Assembly (NCBI RefSeq): GCF_000739615.1
Contig: NZ_BATP01000056.1
Location: forward strand, 124,001-188,000
Origin: Haloferula sp. BvORR071
Lineage (GTDB): Bacteria; Verrucomicrobiota; Verrucomicrobiia; Verrucomicrobiales; Akkermansiaceae
DNA length: 64,000 nt
Direction: 5' to 3'
Shown here: positions 42,432 to 51,258 of the stretch, piece by piece
Numbering within the stretch: the first letter of the stretch is position 1
Layout of the letters: each line of letters opens with the position of its first letter
Position numbers and translations under genes: made by a program
The notes under the pieces: model-generated
The model's database searches: none
Told to the model about the DNA's origin: nothing
Seen by the model: only the letters and a program-made list of their open reading frames with translations

Positions 42432-43037
42432 ATGAGCCGCTCTCCCGCCCTCCGCTATGCGATCCTCGCCGGCAGCCACCTGCTGGCGCTTGTCATCGGC
42501 ATCCTCATCTTCCGCCGCGAGGTCCCCGCCGCGCCCGCCGCCACCGCGAAGGCGGAAACTCCCGCGGCTGCAGCTTCACCTTCCCATCCATCTAACAGCG
42601 CAGCGCCCACATCCGGCACTCCGCACGTCCGCGCCCCTCTCCGCAGCCAGGCCAGCGTTCACCAGGTTGCCTGGCGCGCCTTGGCCGACCAGGATCTCAC
42701 CCGCCCGGAGCGCATGAAGGCCAGCGCCGTCATCCTCCGCGAATGGATCGCCAGCGACTGGGAAGCTGCGCTCGATACCGTGATGCAGGAGACCCCGGAT
42801 GACTTTGAGCTGCTAGGCGAATTCCACGACCTCTTCGCCCGCGAGCCGGAGGAGATCTGGCCGCTGATCGAGTCGAAGCGCTACGGCGTGCTCTCCAAGT
42901 CGCTCCTCGGTCATTGGCAGAAGTCGCTGGCGCGACGTGATGAGGCCTCGCTCCGACAGCTCGCGGAGAGTCTTCCGGAGCCGGGGAAGGTGGCGGCGCT
43001 GGAGATCCTGGCTGGTAGGCAGCCGCGGGCGCAGTGA
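42432..43037 (+). CDS. Membrane-anchored hypothetical protein, related to upstream gene
   Basis: The 201-residue protein from the ATG at 42432 has an N-terminal anchor (YAILAGSHLLALVIGILIF) that resembles the AILLISHL anchor of the upstream protein. An Ala/Pro/Ser linker and a shorter helical domain (WRALADQDLTRPERMKASAVILREWIASDW, DDFELLGEFHDLFAREPEEIW) follow. It may be a shortened relative of its neighbour. A TCTAACA word lies in the linker at 42591-42597. It is followed by a palindromic repeat and then the sigma-factor gene. Confidence 0.75.
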   Translation: MSRSPALRYAILAGSHLLALVIGILIFRREVPAAPAATAKAETPAAAASPSHPSNSAAPTSGTPHVRAPLRSQASVHQVAWRALADQDLTRPERMKASAVILREWIASDWEAALDTVMQETPDDFELLGEFHDLFAREPEEIWPLIESKRYGVLSKSLLGHWQKSLARRDEASLRQLAESLPEPGKVAALEILAGRQPRAQ

Positions 43038-43044
43038 GGTATGA

Positions 43045-43158
43045 AGTGCGGCGGCACGACGCCGCTTTGGATTGGTGTGAACTCGCTTCCTTCCAATCCG
43101 TGACCGTCGACCGCAGCATCACCTTCCCGCAGCCAAAGCGGCGTCGTGCCGCCGCACT
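43045..43158. repeat. Inverted pair of REP-like repeats (26-bp perfect arms)
   Basis: The left arm at 43045-43070 and the right arm at 43133-43158 are perfect reverse complements over 26 bp. Each reads AGTGCG, a GCGGC/GCCGC stem-loop and CGCTTTGG. An inner pair, GGATTGG (43069-43075) and CCAATCC (43093-43099), extends the fold. The element fills the gap between the hypothetical gene and the sigma-factor gene. It matches the TGCG-N12-CGCTTT frame of the repeat at 38190-38364, so it looks like one member of a dispersed family. Confidence 0.72.
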
Positions 43159-43225
43159 CCACAAGGCGCCCCCTCAAAAATCTCCCATCCCCTAGACAAA
43201 ACTTCCCGCCCTGCGCGTCCTCCTC

Positions 43226-43750
43226 ATGATGGGCGGCGCGAAGCGCGGACTGACAGCGAAGGACCTGGAACGCATCCACGATGAGCACGTGGCGGCGATG
43301 TTCCGCTATGGCCTCACCCTGCTGCGCGATGAAGCGAGCGTCCGCGATCTCCTCCAGGACATCTTCCTGAAGCTCGCCCAAGGCCGTGCGGAGGCGATGA
43401 CCGCGGAATCCGAGAAGACCTATCTCCTCCGCATGGTTCATCACGGCGCGATCGACCGCATTCGCCGCGACAAAGTCCGCCGCGACCACGCCGAGGCGCA
43501 GCCTGCCGAGACGATCTTCGAAGCCTCCCCCGATCCCGACCGCGAGGCCTACCGTCAGCGCCTGGATGCCGCACTCGTCCAGCTCCCCCAGGAGCAGCGC
43601 GAGGTCGTCGTCCTCAAGCTCTGGGAAGACCGGACCTTCGATGAGATTTCCCACATCTGCTGCATCCCTCTCAACACCGCCTGCAGCCGCTACCGCTACG
43701 GCATAGACAAACTCCGGGCCCTCCTGCGTCCCGTGTATGAAGAGCTTTGA
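43226..43750 (+). CDS. ECF-type RNA polymerase sigma factor
   Basis: This 174-residue protein has the two sigma-70 domains of an ECF factor. Region 2 is HDEHVAAMFRYGLTLLRDEASVRDLLQDIFLKLAQ through YLLRMVHHGAIDRIRRDKVRRD, and region 4 is ALVQLPQEQREVVVLKLWEDRTFDEISHICCIPLNTACSRYRYGIDKLR. It directs RNA polymerase to a specific promoter set. The following gene overlaps its end by 14 bp and encodes a small one-span protein in the position of an anti-sigma factor. A REP-like repeat lies upstream. Confidence 0.92.
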   Translation: MMGGAKRGLTAKDLERIHDEHVAAMFRYGLTLLRDEASVRDLLQDIFLKLAQGRAEAMTAESEKTYLLRMVHHGAIDRIRRDKVRRDHAEAQPAETIFEASPDPDREAYRQRLDAALVQLPQEQREVVVLKLWEDRTFDEISHICCIPLNTACSRYRYGIDKLRALLRPVYEEL

Positions 43751-44039
43751 TCCCATGAACTCCGGCGAGGACTACAGCGAATTCGAAAACCAGCTCCGCG
43801 GCATGGCCCTGCGCCAGCCGCCGCCGGAGTGGAAGTCGCTGCTGTTCCCGCCGGTCCCGCCACCGCTGTTCCCGAAGCCGTTGCTCTTGGGTATCGCGGC
43901 CTGCTGGGTCGCCAGCCTCGGCGTCTTCCTCGCCACCCCGGAGCGGGAAGACCTGGGGCCGCCGATGCTGCCGCCACCGGCGGCAGAGCCGGAGATCATG
44001 GACAATGCTCTCGCCATCCGAATGGAGAACGAGCGATGA
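43737..44039 (+). CDS. Small single-span membrane protein, possible anti-sigma factor
   Basis: The 100-residue protein has a cytoplasmic N-terminus (MKSFDPMNSGEDYSEFENQLRGMALRQPPPEWKSLLF), one membrane span (PLLLGIAACWVASLGVFLA) and a short acidic tail outside. The gene overlaps the sigma gene by 14 bp and the next gene by 4 bp, so it is translationally coupled to both. The size, topology and location suit an anti-sigma factor. No zinc-binding H-x3-C-x2-C motif is present, so the role is inferred from context. Confidence 0.68.
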   Translation: MKSFDPMNSGEDYSEFENQLRGMALRQPPPEWKSLLFPPVPPPLFPKPLLLGIAACWVASLGVFLATPEREDLGPPMLPPPAAEPEIMDNALAIRMENER

Positions 44040-45490
44040 AACAACTCATACAGAAAAGATGGTTCCGCATCACGGTGCGGATTGCGGTTTGTGTCTTTAC
44101 CCTGCTGATGCTGGCCTACGTCATCATCAACTGGCGCGGATCGGTCGCGATGAAGCGGGCGGTCGCGGAAGCCCGCAGCGTCGGCCTGCCGCTCACCTTG
44201 GAGGAATTCACCATGGACATGCCGCCGGCGGAGCAGAACTTTGCCCGCCACGGCATTCTGAAGGAGTGGGAGGAGGCCTACTACAACCCGAACGACAAGT
44301 CCTATTCGCCTTCGGGTCCGCGCGGCATCTATGAATCTATGGGCGATCCTGTCATGGCCAAGGCTTGGCAGAAAAATCGCGGTAAACCGAGTAACCTCGA
44401 TTTCTCGCTGATGCCAGCCGGTAATCCCTATGGCCAGTCCGCCGCCAGCTTCCTCGAGGAGTATGATCGCCGCCACGGGGAAGCGCTGAAGAGCATCCAA
44501 TCTGGCCTCCATCTGCCGACAGTGCGCCGGCCTCTCGTGCCACCTCACTTTGCTGGCGCTGCCCAATGGTTCAGTCTCAATGAAGCCATGGGCCTGAATT
44601 CCCGGAAGATCCAGGATGGCCTGCATCTTCGCGCCGAAGCCGCCCTCGCCACCGGCGAATCCGGGAAAGCCGCCGAATCCATCGAGATTGGGGTCCGTCT
44701 CGCGGAATTCGTGGCATCGCGTGGCACCGCGGTTTCCGTGCTGATCGAGTTCGTCGGCTTGCGTGATATGTATCGGCCGCTCAAGACCGGAATCGATCGC
44801 CATCTCTGGAAGAAAGAGGACCTCGACCGGATTTCCGCAGCGCTAGGCCGTGTCGACCTGAAAAGCGACGTGCGTCGCGGCATCGAATCGGAGGTTCTCA
44901 TGATCCATGTCTGGGAAGGCTGGAAGGAAGACCGCCCGCGCTTCGGAGAAGAAGTCCGCAACCTCCTGCCTACCTCCGATTCCCAACGTCAGATCATCAC
45001 TTGGTTCGCAATCAAAACTCCCCGCTTGATGCCTGCTGGTTGGTTCGATTGGAATGCCGCGGACGTGATCCGGGAGGCCACGGCTGCGCGACAACTGGCG
45101 ACCCGCGACGGCGTTGTTTCCGCTTGGTGGGAGGCGGGCCGCCGCCAGCAGGAGATCAACCGGCAAGCGAGATCCCGGTCCGGATTGATCCCTGGCCTCA
45201 CCGCCGCCCCCAGCCTGCTCACTCTTGGCGCGAGGGCCTTGGTCGATCGCCAGCTTGCCCTAGTCGCCTGCGAGCTTGAGCGCTATTACCTCGCCCACGG
45301 TGCCTATCCCGCCAGCTTGGCGGAACTGCCCGCTGATCTCGTCACCGATCCGCTCCACGGTAGTCCCTTCCTCTACGCGGTGAAGGAGGGGAAGTTCTCC
45401 CTCTACTCCACCGGTCCCGATGGCAAGGACGACGGCGGCAATGTAGAAACCCTAACCTCGGTGATCGAGTGGAAGGATTGGCTGTGGTGA
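44036..45490 (+). CDS. Membrane-anchored hypothetical protein downstream of sigma and anti-sigma genes
   Basis: The ATG at 44036 begins MKQLIQKRWFRITVRIAVCVFTLLMLAYVIINW, one N-terminal membrane anchor, in a 484-residue protein. The outer part is mostly helical. The C-terminal segment LGARALVDRQLALVACELERYYLAHGAYPASLAELPADLVTDPLHGSPFLYAVKEGKFSLYSTGPDGKDDGG resembles the pseudopilin-like type II secretion GspG tail that occurs in many Verrucomicrobiota and Planctomycetota proteins. It may be the sensing or effector partner of the sigma factor. Its function is unknown. Confidence 0.75.
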   Translation: MKQLIQKRWFRITVRIAVCVFTLLMLAYVIINWRGSVAMKRAVAEARSVGLPLTLEEFTMDMPPAEQNFARHGILKEWEEAYYNPNDKSYSPSGPRGIYESMGDPVMAKAWQKNRGKPSNLDFSLMPAGNPYGQSAASFLEEYDRRHGEALKSIQSGLHLPTVRRPLVPPHFAGAAQWFSLNEAMGLNSRKIQDGLHLRAEAALATGESGKAAESIEIGVRLAEFVASRGTAVSVLIEFVGLRDMYRPLKTGIDRHLWKKEDLDRISAALGRVDLKSDVRRGIESEVLMIHVWEGWKEDRPRFGEEVRNLLPTSDSQRQIITWFAIKTPRLMPAGWFDWNAADVIREATAARQLATRDGVVSAWWEAGRRQQEINRQARSRSGLIPGLTAAPSLLTLGARALVDRQLALVACELERYYLAHGAYPASLAELPADLVTDPLHGSPFLYAVKEGKFSLYSTGPDGKDDGGNVETLTSVIEWKDWLW

Positions 45491-45507
45491 TCCGGGTGAA
45501 GAACAAA

Positions 45508-46038
45508 CTACGGCGTTTCCCGTAGCATCGCCACCACCCGTGTCGCCTGCTCCCCGGTGAGGCCATCCCGCAGGTCCGTAAACACACAGCGCTCTTCCTC
45601 GATCGCGCCGCCCATCCCTTCGCGGTCGTCATCGATCGCCACCCAGCGCTTCACTTCCGGATGCGCCTCCAGCCAAGCCCGTATCTCCACCCCGCGACGG
45701 GTCCGCATCGCCACTGAATCATCGCGCCGCGTGTCCGGTGTGCTGTCCAGGGTCAGCTCCGGCGGCAGGCCGTGCGCGGTCCATTGTTCGTGGAGCCGCG
45801 CCACGTGCTCCGGCAGCCGCCAGGTGGAGCTGAAGACGATCCGCAGCTCCGGCACCGCCCTGAGCACCTGCTTCAGCGCCTCCACACAGCGCGGCGTGAA
45901 GTGCGGCGACATCGACTCATCTTCCGGATAGGCGATAAGCACGCCATCGATGTCCAGAAACAGGATCGGACCGCGAATCGCCCGTGTGGCCATCCATGGC
46001 AGCGCCACCTTGCGGAATGTTCGTTCTCCTTCCGACAT
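45508..46038 (-). CDS. HAD-domain protein (Swiss-army-knife RNA-repair type HAD)
   Basis: The 176-residue protein has HAD motif I in PILFLDIDGVLIAYPEDE, motif II in RIVFSSTWRLPEH, and the late aspartates in RWVAIDDDREGM. There is no cap domain, which fits the small HAD group associated with RNA-repair and phage-like contexts as well as stand-alone phosphatases. Its substrate is unknown. It is convergent with the preceding membrane-protein gene, with 17 bp between the stops, and divergent from the gene at 46192. Confidence 0.82.
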   Translation of the reverse strand: MSEGERTFRKVALPWMATRAIRGPILFLDIDGVLIAYPEDESMSPHFTPRCVEALKQVLRAVPELRIVFSSTWRLPEHVARLHEQWTAHGLPPELTLDSTPDTRRDDSVAMRTRRGVEIRAWLEAHPEVKRWVAIDDDREGMGGAIEEERCVFTDLRDGLTGEQATRVVAMLRETP

Positions 46039-46191
46039 TTCCCGTCAGCTTAGGTCAAGAATCTTTCCCCGGTCGAGCCCGAAGCCAGCAAGCAGGCCCC
46101 CCGTCCGGGTAGGCGACAAAGCTTCCGCCATGGCAGACAAAAGGGCTGTCCTGCCGCCGATCGCGGTTATTGTTATAGGCCCGAACCGATC

Positions 46192-48834
46192 ATGAATCCT
46201 TCCCATCTTGGCCGCCTCCTGGCTCTCGCCACGGTGGCGTCCCCTGTCTGTGCACAGGAGCCCACGAGCATCCCCGTCGACTTGCCGGACTTCCACTGGC
46301 ATCTCACGGCGCGTCCTTGGCAGCCGGTGAATGCGCCGGAGTCCGTGCTGCTCGACCAGATGGAGAAGGCAATCCACGCGATGGCGCCGCTCCAGTATTG
46401 GAATGCGAATGATCCGAAGGACGTCAAGAACGGCTCGATCATCGATCCTTACGATAAGAAGGAGCTGCAGTATGCGACCCCGCTCTTCGCCTTCAATGTG
46501 GCGACGCTGATGACCAAGGGCCGCGCGCAGGATCTGCTCGAGCCGGGCTGCCGGGCGCTGGACCGCTGCACGCTCAACATCTCCACCGGCCCGGCGAATG
46601 ATTGGCACGGCGAGTTCTTCTGCGCGCCGATGGTGAAGGCGATCCGGATGTTCGAGGCGCTACGCAAGGATCATCCGGAGATCAGCGAGGAGCGGATCAA
46701 GACCTGGAAGTCGCGGATGACGGCCAAGCGCGAGGGCTTCATGAACATGAAGGTGAAGCAGAACTGGCGGACCTTCGCGATGAGGGGCGAGTGGCTGCGG
46801 CAGCAGGACGGCTACATCAGCGATGGGGTCACCTGGAACGAGGCAAACTGGACCCTGGCCAGCGAGGGCGGCCAGCGCGAGCGCTTCCGCCGCGATCTCG
46901 ACAAGTACGGGCTCAAGCCGCACTTCTTCCTCTACCACGACGATACCGCGGACCCGGAGACCTTCGCCTACAATGGCGCGACCACCGCGAACCTCTTGGA
47001 CATGCTGGAGAATGGCTACGACGGCGCCTCGGCGAAAGAGATGCGCGAGATCATCGGCCGGAATCTGCACGCGGCCCTGCTGATGCTCAGTGGCTCGGGC
47101 GAGGCCCCCGCCGGCGGCAGGACCGGCGAGCACATCTGGGACGACAGCATTTATGCGAATGCCTTCCAACTGATGGCGGAGCTGGCGCGGCGCGAGGGTA
47201 ACATGGAGCTCGCCGGGCAGTACCGCCATGCGGTGCAATTGCTGCTGAAGAGCCACGCGCGCTTCAAGCAGGAGAGCGGCTTGTTCTCGATCACCAAGAA
47301 CGCCTTCCATCCCAGCCTGAAGAATCGCTACGCGAGCTGGAGCGGAGTTGCGAATTATGAGGGCTTCACGTTGGCCTGCTGCTCGGAGACCCTGCTTGCG
47401 CAGAAGAACACGATCGAGGAGCTGCCGACACCGAACGAGATCGGCGGCTACGTCGCGACCCTGGATCCTTCATTCGCGAATGTCTTCCTCAATGCCGGTG
47501 GCATGCAGGCACAGATCTGCACCCGCGGGGAGACGGACAAGTATGGCGACGTGCAATGGCACACGCTGGGGATCACCCGCTTCAGTCGCAGCGGCTGGGA
47601 TGGCCGCCTGGGCCCCGGTGCAGGCCACGTGAAGCCGGACTTCAGCGATGGGCTGAGCTTCTCGCCGGTCTTCTTGGAAGACGGCAAGTGGAAGCGGGTC
47701 TGCCTGGAACCGAAGCGCTTTCAAGGCAGCTTCAAGGCGGAGTTCGTGCACCCGCTGCTGGTGCGCGGCACTTTCACCATCGCGCCGGTGGCCGGCCAGA
47801 GCGGGCCGAGCTTCGCGATGAAGATGACGCTGACGCCGGATGGTGCTCTCGTGGATACGGAGTGCCTCTCCGGCGCGAAGGACTTCGGGGTGATCTGGCC
47901 TCTGTTAGAGTTCGACGGGCGCAACGTGCTCGACAAGCAGGTGGGCAAGTCGATCGCCTCAACGGCTTATCCAGATTCATCGAAGGACGCGGTGGTAGTT
48001 CAGGCAGAGACTTATTCGTCCTCGAAGTTCACCTTGAAGGAGAGGCTCGGCTATCATGGCGAGGGCTACCTCAAGATCGGCGAGGCAGGGGATAAGGTGA
48101 CTTGGGGCTGCGGTGAGGGTCTGCTCTCGCAGGTCGGCTTCCGCTATGCCTTGGCCGGCGATGCCAAGACCACCCGGCGGGTGAAGCTGAAGGTGAATGG
48201 CTGGGCCCAGCCGGATCTGGTCTTCCTCAGCACCGGTGAGGCCGGCTGGCATGAACTCTATGTGCCGGTCCACCTCGATAGCGGGAAATTCAGCACGGTG
48301 GAGCTCGAGGCCACGGAGCCCGGGGACCTGTTGATCGATGAGGTGCGCTTCCAGCCGGAGAACATTTCCCCGGAGGAGATGGACCAGCAAAACTTCATCG
48401 CGCTGAAGCCGACCCACCAGATCGATGACAAGGCTCCCGCAGTGCGTGGTGGGTACGGGGACTTCCGCCCGCTGCGGGTGACGGATGCAGATGGCGGGCC
48501 CGTGGAGACCTTCGTGTATCCGCGCAAGACCGGCGATCCACAGGCGGAGGCGGTACGGTCGAGCTTCAAGAGGGAGGGAGGCGATTTCTCCTCAGTGCTC
48601 GGTCGAGTGCGGGGCACCCTCTATGTCGGCCGAACCTCAGCGGGCGGGGAAGGGAAGGGGATCGACCTCGATGGCGATGGCAAAGACGAGGCAAGCTTCG
48701 AACAGAACTGCCAGTTCATCCTGCAGTTGAAGGACGGCAAGGTGATCGCGGTGGAGACGGATCGCGAAGTGAAAGGCCGGATCGGCGGGAAGGAGATTTC
48801 CTTCGCTGCCTTCCGGCCAGTGCATATGGATTAG
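46192..48834 (+). CDS. Secreted polysaccharide-active protein: alpha-toroid plus CBM6/35-like domain
   Basis: The 880-residue protein has a signal peptide (MNPSHLGRLLALATVASPVCAQEP). Residues 35-420 are helical with aromatic and acidic clusters (DWHGEFFCAPMVKAIRMF, RTGEHIWDDSIYANAFQLMAEL) that suggest an alpha/alpha toroid, as in polysaccharide lyases and hydrolases. A beta-sandwich region follows to about 600. Residues 605-725 resemble a CBM6/CBM35 carbohydrate-binding module (VVVQAETYSSSKFTLKERLGYHGEGYLKI). A beta-rich tail of about 150 residues with DLDGDGKDEAS ends the protein. Family and substrate are not recognised. Confidence 0.8.
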   Translation: MNPSHLGRLLALATVASPVCAQEPTSIPVDLPDFHWHLTARPWQPVNAPESVLLDQMEKAIHAMAPLQYWNANDPKDVKNGSIIDPYDKKELQYATPLFAFNVATLMTKGRAQDLLEPGCRALDRCTLNISTGPANDWHGEFFCAPMVKAIRMFEALRKDHPEISEERIKTWKSRMTAKREGFMNMKVKQNWRTFAMRGEWLRQQDGYISDGVTWNEANWTLASEGGQRERFRRDLDKYGLKPHFFLYHDDTADPETFAYNGATTANLLDMLENGYDGASAKEMREIIGRNLHAALLMLSGSGEAPAGGRTGEHIWDDSIYANAFQLMAELARREGNMELAGQYRHAVQLLLKSHARFKQESGLFSITKNAFHPSLKNRYASWSGVANYEGFTLACCSETLLAQKNTIEELPTPNEIGGYVATLDPSFANVFLNAGGMQAQICTRGETDKYGDVQWHTLGITRFSRSGWDGRLGPGAGHVKPDFSDGLSFSPVFLEDGKWKRVCLEPKRFQGSFKAEFVHPLLVRGTFTIAPVAGQSGPSFAMKMTLTPDGALVDTECLSGAKDFGVIWPLLEFDGRNVLDKQVGKSIASTAYPDSSKDAVVVQAETYSSSKFTLKERLGYHGEGYLKIGEAGDKVTWGCGEGLLSQVGFRYALAGDAKTTRRVKLKVNGWAQPDLVFLSTGEAGWHELYVPVHLDSGKFSTVELEATEPGDLLIDEVRFQPENISPEEMDQQNFIALKPTHQIDDKAPAVRGGYGDFRPLRVTDADGGPVETFVYPRKTGDPQAEAVRSSFKREGGDFSSVLGRVRGTLYVGRTSAGGEGKGIDLDGDGKDEASFEQNCQFILQLKDGKVIAVETDREVKGRIGGKEISFAAFRPVHMD

Positions 48835-48977
48835 GGTAAAGCGTCTTGTTAGATCGGCTGCGACTGCATTCCGGCCTTGCTTCGCTGCCTCGCCCGGTCC
48901 CACCCGGCGCGGGCGGCTTTGCGCGCGGTGCCAGTCGAGTCGCGAGCCGCCTCTACCGGCTTTCCCTCCTGCCTTTA

Positions 48978-49007
48978 ATCCGTGCCCATCCGTGTCAATC
49001 CGTGGTT
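48978..49007. repeat. Three-unit imperfect 10-bp tandem repeat
   Basis: ATCCGTGCCC, ATCCGTGTCA and ATCCGTGGTT are three imperfect copies in a row within the 269-bp gap between the toroid and FecR/LamG genes. The gap also has an inverted pair AATTGCGC (49045-49052) and GCGCAATT (49084-49091) close to the end of the FecR/LamG gene, and a TGTTAGA word at 48847-48853. Nothing else is seen in this gap. Short repeats of this ATCCGTG type are often scattered in Verrucomicrobiota and Planctomycetota DNA, as far as I recall. Confidence 0.55.
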
Positions 49008-49103
49008 CCTCTTGCTTCCCGGCTTCGCATCACTTGAGACGCCAAATTGCGCGAAATCCCGGCTTGCGTGGACAAGCTGCGATGCGCAATTGCAGATCAC
49101 CCC

Positions 49104-50651
49104 TTACTTCGGCACCTCGTTCCGCTCCATCACTCCGCGGATCTCCGTGGGTGAGAGCGCCGCGCCGAAGATATACACCTCATCCACGCCGCCGCGGAAG
49201 AAACGCCCGTGCTGGATCGAGGGAGACTCAGGCCGATCGGTGATATTCCGGCCGATCCACACGCCGTGGCTGGCGTCCAGATCGGTATCGATCATGCGCA
49301 GCGTGCGGCGGCTGATCTGCTCCATCTTGCCATCGATGTAGGCGATCACATGCGTGCCGATGTCCGGGCGCGAGCCACCGAAGAGCACCGCCGCGACATG
49401 GTGCCACTTGCCATCGCGCAAGTCCGTGTTGCCCACCAGATAGCCGAAGTGGGTGCCCACCCGGATGCGGCCGACCGGCCCCTCTTCCTCCAGCGGATTG
49501 ATCGAGATTTGCCACACCCCGCCGGGTTTGGAGCTATCGAAGCGGCCCCAGGAGACGATCGCGAAGCCCTCGCGATTCGAGAGGTCTGCCGGTGCCTTCA
49601 CCCAGAAGCACACGGTGCGCGGCGCGCCGCCTTCGATGCCGGGGAAGCCGCTCTCCGCGAAGGCCGACTTGCCATCGAAGTCCAGGCCACCTTTGAAGCG
49701 GCCACCGGTCCATTCCGGTTCCTTGCCGCCTTGATCGGCCATCAGCTTCAGATCGAAGGGACCGCCGGGCATCCCGCGGGAGTCGGCCTTCGAGCTGTCA
49801 CCGCGGCCCTCGTCCATCGACCAGTGCACATAGGGTGCGGGAGTCTCCGCGCGCGGCGGCAGGGTGGTGTAGAAGGAGGCATCTTCCGTCGGTGCCGAGC
49901 CTAACAACAAAGTGTCGCCCTTCTTCACCGCCATGCTTTTGCTGCGATCTCCGGACTCGAGCGAGAGATCGCTGCCCATCGCCACAAACTCAAGGTCGGA
50001 TTGCTTGCTCATCGCGAGCGCGTAGTCCTTATCCGCGCGGACGAAGCCCTTTGCGGTGGTCACCGTGTATGGTCCCTCCTTCCCGCTGGTTCGCACCACC
50101 ATGCGGCCTTGGTTCAGGCGCGCCTCGTCAGCGGACAGCATCTCGAGATCCGCCGGACCTTCGACGATCATCGTGCTTCCCTTGGCGCCCTGGACTTCCA
50201 GTATCCCGGAGTCGAACTGAATCCGTGAGCCTGCCTTCAGGCCCGAGCCCTCTCGCAGCTTGCCGCCCTGCACCGTCTCCGCGCGAAGCACCGTGGCCAC
50301 CGGCCGCGTGGCGACGTAGAACCAGCCACTGGCAAAGATCGTGATGGCGGCCGCCGCGGCGCTGATCCCGCGGTTCCAGTGCCGCCGCCCTTGCAGGCGC
50401 TGACGCACGGCTCCCACGAAGTTCTCCTGCTCCTGCTCGCGCAGGAACTTCATCGTCTCGTGCACGCTGCGCTCGCGGGTGAATTCGTCCTCCGCGGCAA
50501 TGCCGAGCATGGCATCGATCGCGGCGAGATCGGCTAGGCACCGGGCCGCCTCAGGATTCATTTCGGCAACGGCGAGCGCACGGCGGATTTCTTCCTCCGT
50601 GCCATCGCCCGCCAGGATGCGGGCCAGGACTTCATCTTCCTTCTCCATCAT
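49104..50651 (-). CDS. FecR-like anti-sigma/LamG-domain membrane protein
   Basis: The 515-residue protein has a cytoplasmic helical N-terminus (ILAGDGTEEEIRRALAVAEMNPEAARCLADLAAID), a membrane span (GISAAAAAITIFASGWFYVAT near residue 95) and a FecR-like domain (RIQFDSGILEVQGAKGSTMIVEGPADLEMLS, YTVTTAKGFVRADKDYALA). A C-terminal LamG/concanavalin-like domain follows (PYVHWSMDEGRGDSSKADS, RTVCFWVKAPADLSNREGFAIVSWGRF, DGKWHHVAAVLFGG, VDEVYIFGAALSPTEI). It overlaps the sigma gene as ATGA. This pairing is frequent in Planctomycetota and Verrucomicrobiota, where it probably senses an envelope or glycan signal. Confidence 0.9.
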   Translation of the reverse strand: MMEKEDEVLARILAGDGTEEEIRRALAVAEMNPEAARCLADLAAIDAMLGIAAEDEFTRERSVHETMKFLREQEQENFVGAVRQRLQGRRHWNRGISAAAAAITIFASGWFYVATRPVATVLRAETVQGGKLREGSGLKAGSRIQFDSGILEVQGAKGSTMIVEGPADLEMLSADEARLNQGRMVVRTSGKEGPYTVTTAKGFVRADKDYALAMSKQSDLEFVAMGSDLSLESGDRSKSMAVKKGDTLLLGSAPTEDASFYTTLPPRAETPAPYVHWSMDEGRGDSSKADSRGMPGGPFDLKLMADQGGKEPEWTGGRFKGGLDFDGKSAFAESGFPGIEGGAPRTVCFWVKAPADLSNREGFAIVSWGRFDSSKPGGVWQISINPLEEEGPVGRIRVGTHFGYLVGNTDLRDGKWHHVAAVLFGGSRPDIGTHVIAYIDGKMEQISRRTLRMIDTDLDASHGVWIGRNITDRPESPSIQHGRFFRGGVDEVYIFGAALSPTEIRGVMERNEVPK

Positions 50652-51199
50652 CCCTCGGGAAGTTCCAGTTTACGGCGCACGCATTCCGCCAGCACTTCAC
50701 GCAGGCGGTGAAGCTGCATAGTCAGTGCGGAGTAGCCGCGGCCACTCTCCGCCGCCAGGTCACGCACGCTCTTGCCTTCCACATAGCGCTCGTTGAGCAG
50801 CGCCCTTGAAGGTCCTTCAATCCGTCGCAGGCAATCGGCCAGCGCATCCAGAGAACCACTGCTGACGGCGATCGTGCCAGCGTCTTGATCCAGCAGACGA
50901 CCCAGCTCCTCGCTGCCGCCCACGCATTCATCGCGGCGCTTGCGCACATGGTTGCGCAGGTGGTTCTTCGCGATCGTCTTCAGCCAGGGCTCCAGTTCGC
51001 CCTCACCGGTGAATTGGTGGATCTTGCGATAGGCCGTGAGGAAGGCCTCCTGCGCCAGGTCATCCGCCTCGCTCCAATCCGCCATCCGCGCCCGCAGATA
51101 GGCGCGCAGCCAGCCTTGGTGCCGGCGCACGATCGTGCTGAAGGCGTCCAGGTCGCCTTGGCAGCTTTTTTCCCACGCGATGCGGTCCTCAGGGTCCAT
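50648..51199 (-). CDS. ECF-type sigma factor (FecR/LamG-partnered)
   Basis: The 183-residue protein has sigma region 2 in FSTIVRRHQGWLRAYLRARMADWSEADDLAQEAFLTAYRKIHQF with the -10 recognition helix ELEPWLKTIAKNHLRNHVRKRRD. Region 4 is LADCLRRIEGPSRALLNERYVEGKSVRDLAAESGRGYSALTMQLHRLREVL. It transcribes a dedicated set of genes and is probably held by the coupled membrane protein. The short linker and the R-x-x-L-x-E-R-Y sequence are usual for Planctomycetota/Verrucomicrobiota ECF groups. Confidence 0.92.
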   Translation of the reverse strand: MDPEDRIAWEKSCQGDLDAFSTIVRRHQGWLRAYLRARMADWSEADDLAQEAFLTAYRKIHQFTGEGELEPWLKTIAKNHLRNHVRKRRDECVGGSEELGRLLDQDAGTIAVSSGSLDALADCLRRIEGPSRALLNERYVEGKSVRDLAAESGRGYSALTMQLHRLREVLAECVRRKLELPEG

Positions 51200-51258
51200 C
51201 GTTCCGCCCCACTATGTAGTGAGCTCACCGATGTCTCACAAAAAAAGCGCCGGCTCGC

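Noticed and set aside
48978-49007. 10-bp tandem repeat considered as a CRISPR remnant
   Set aside because: The units are contiguous without spacers and number only three.
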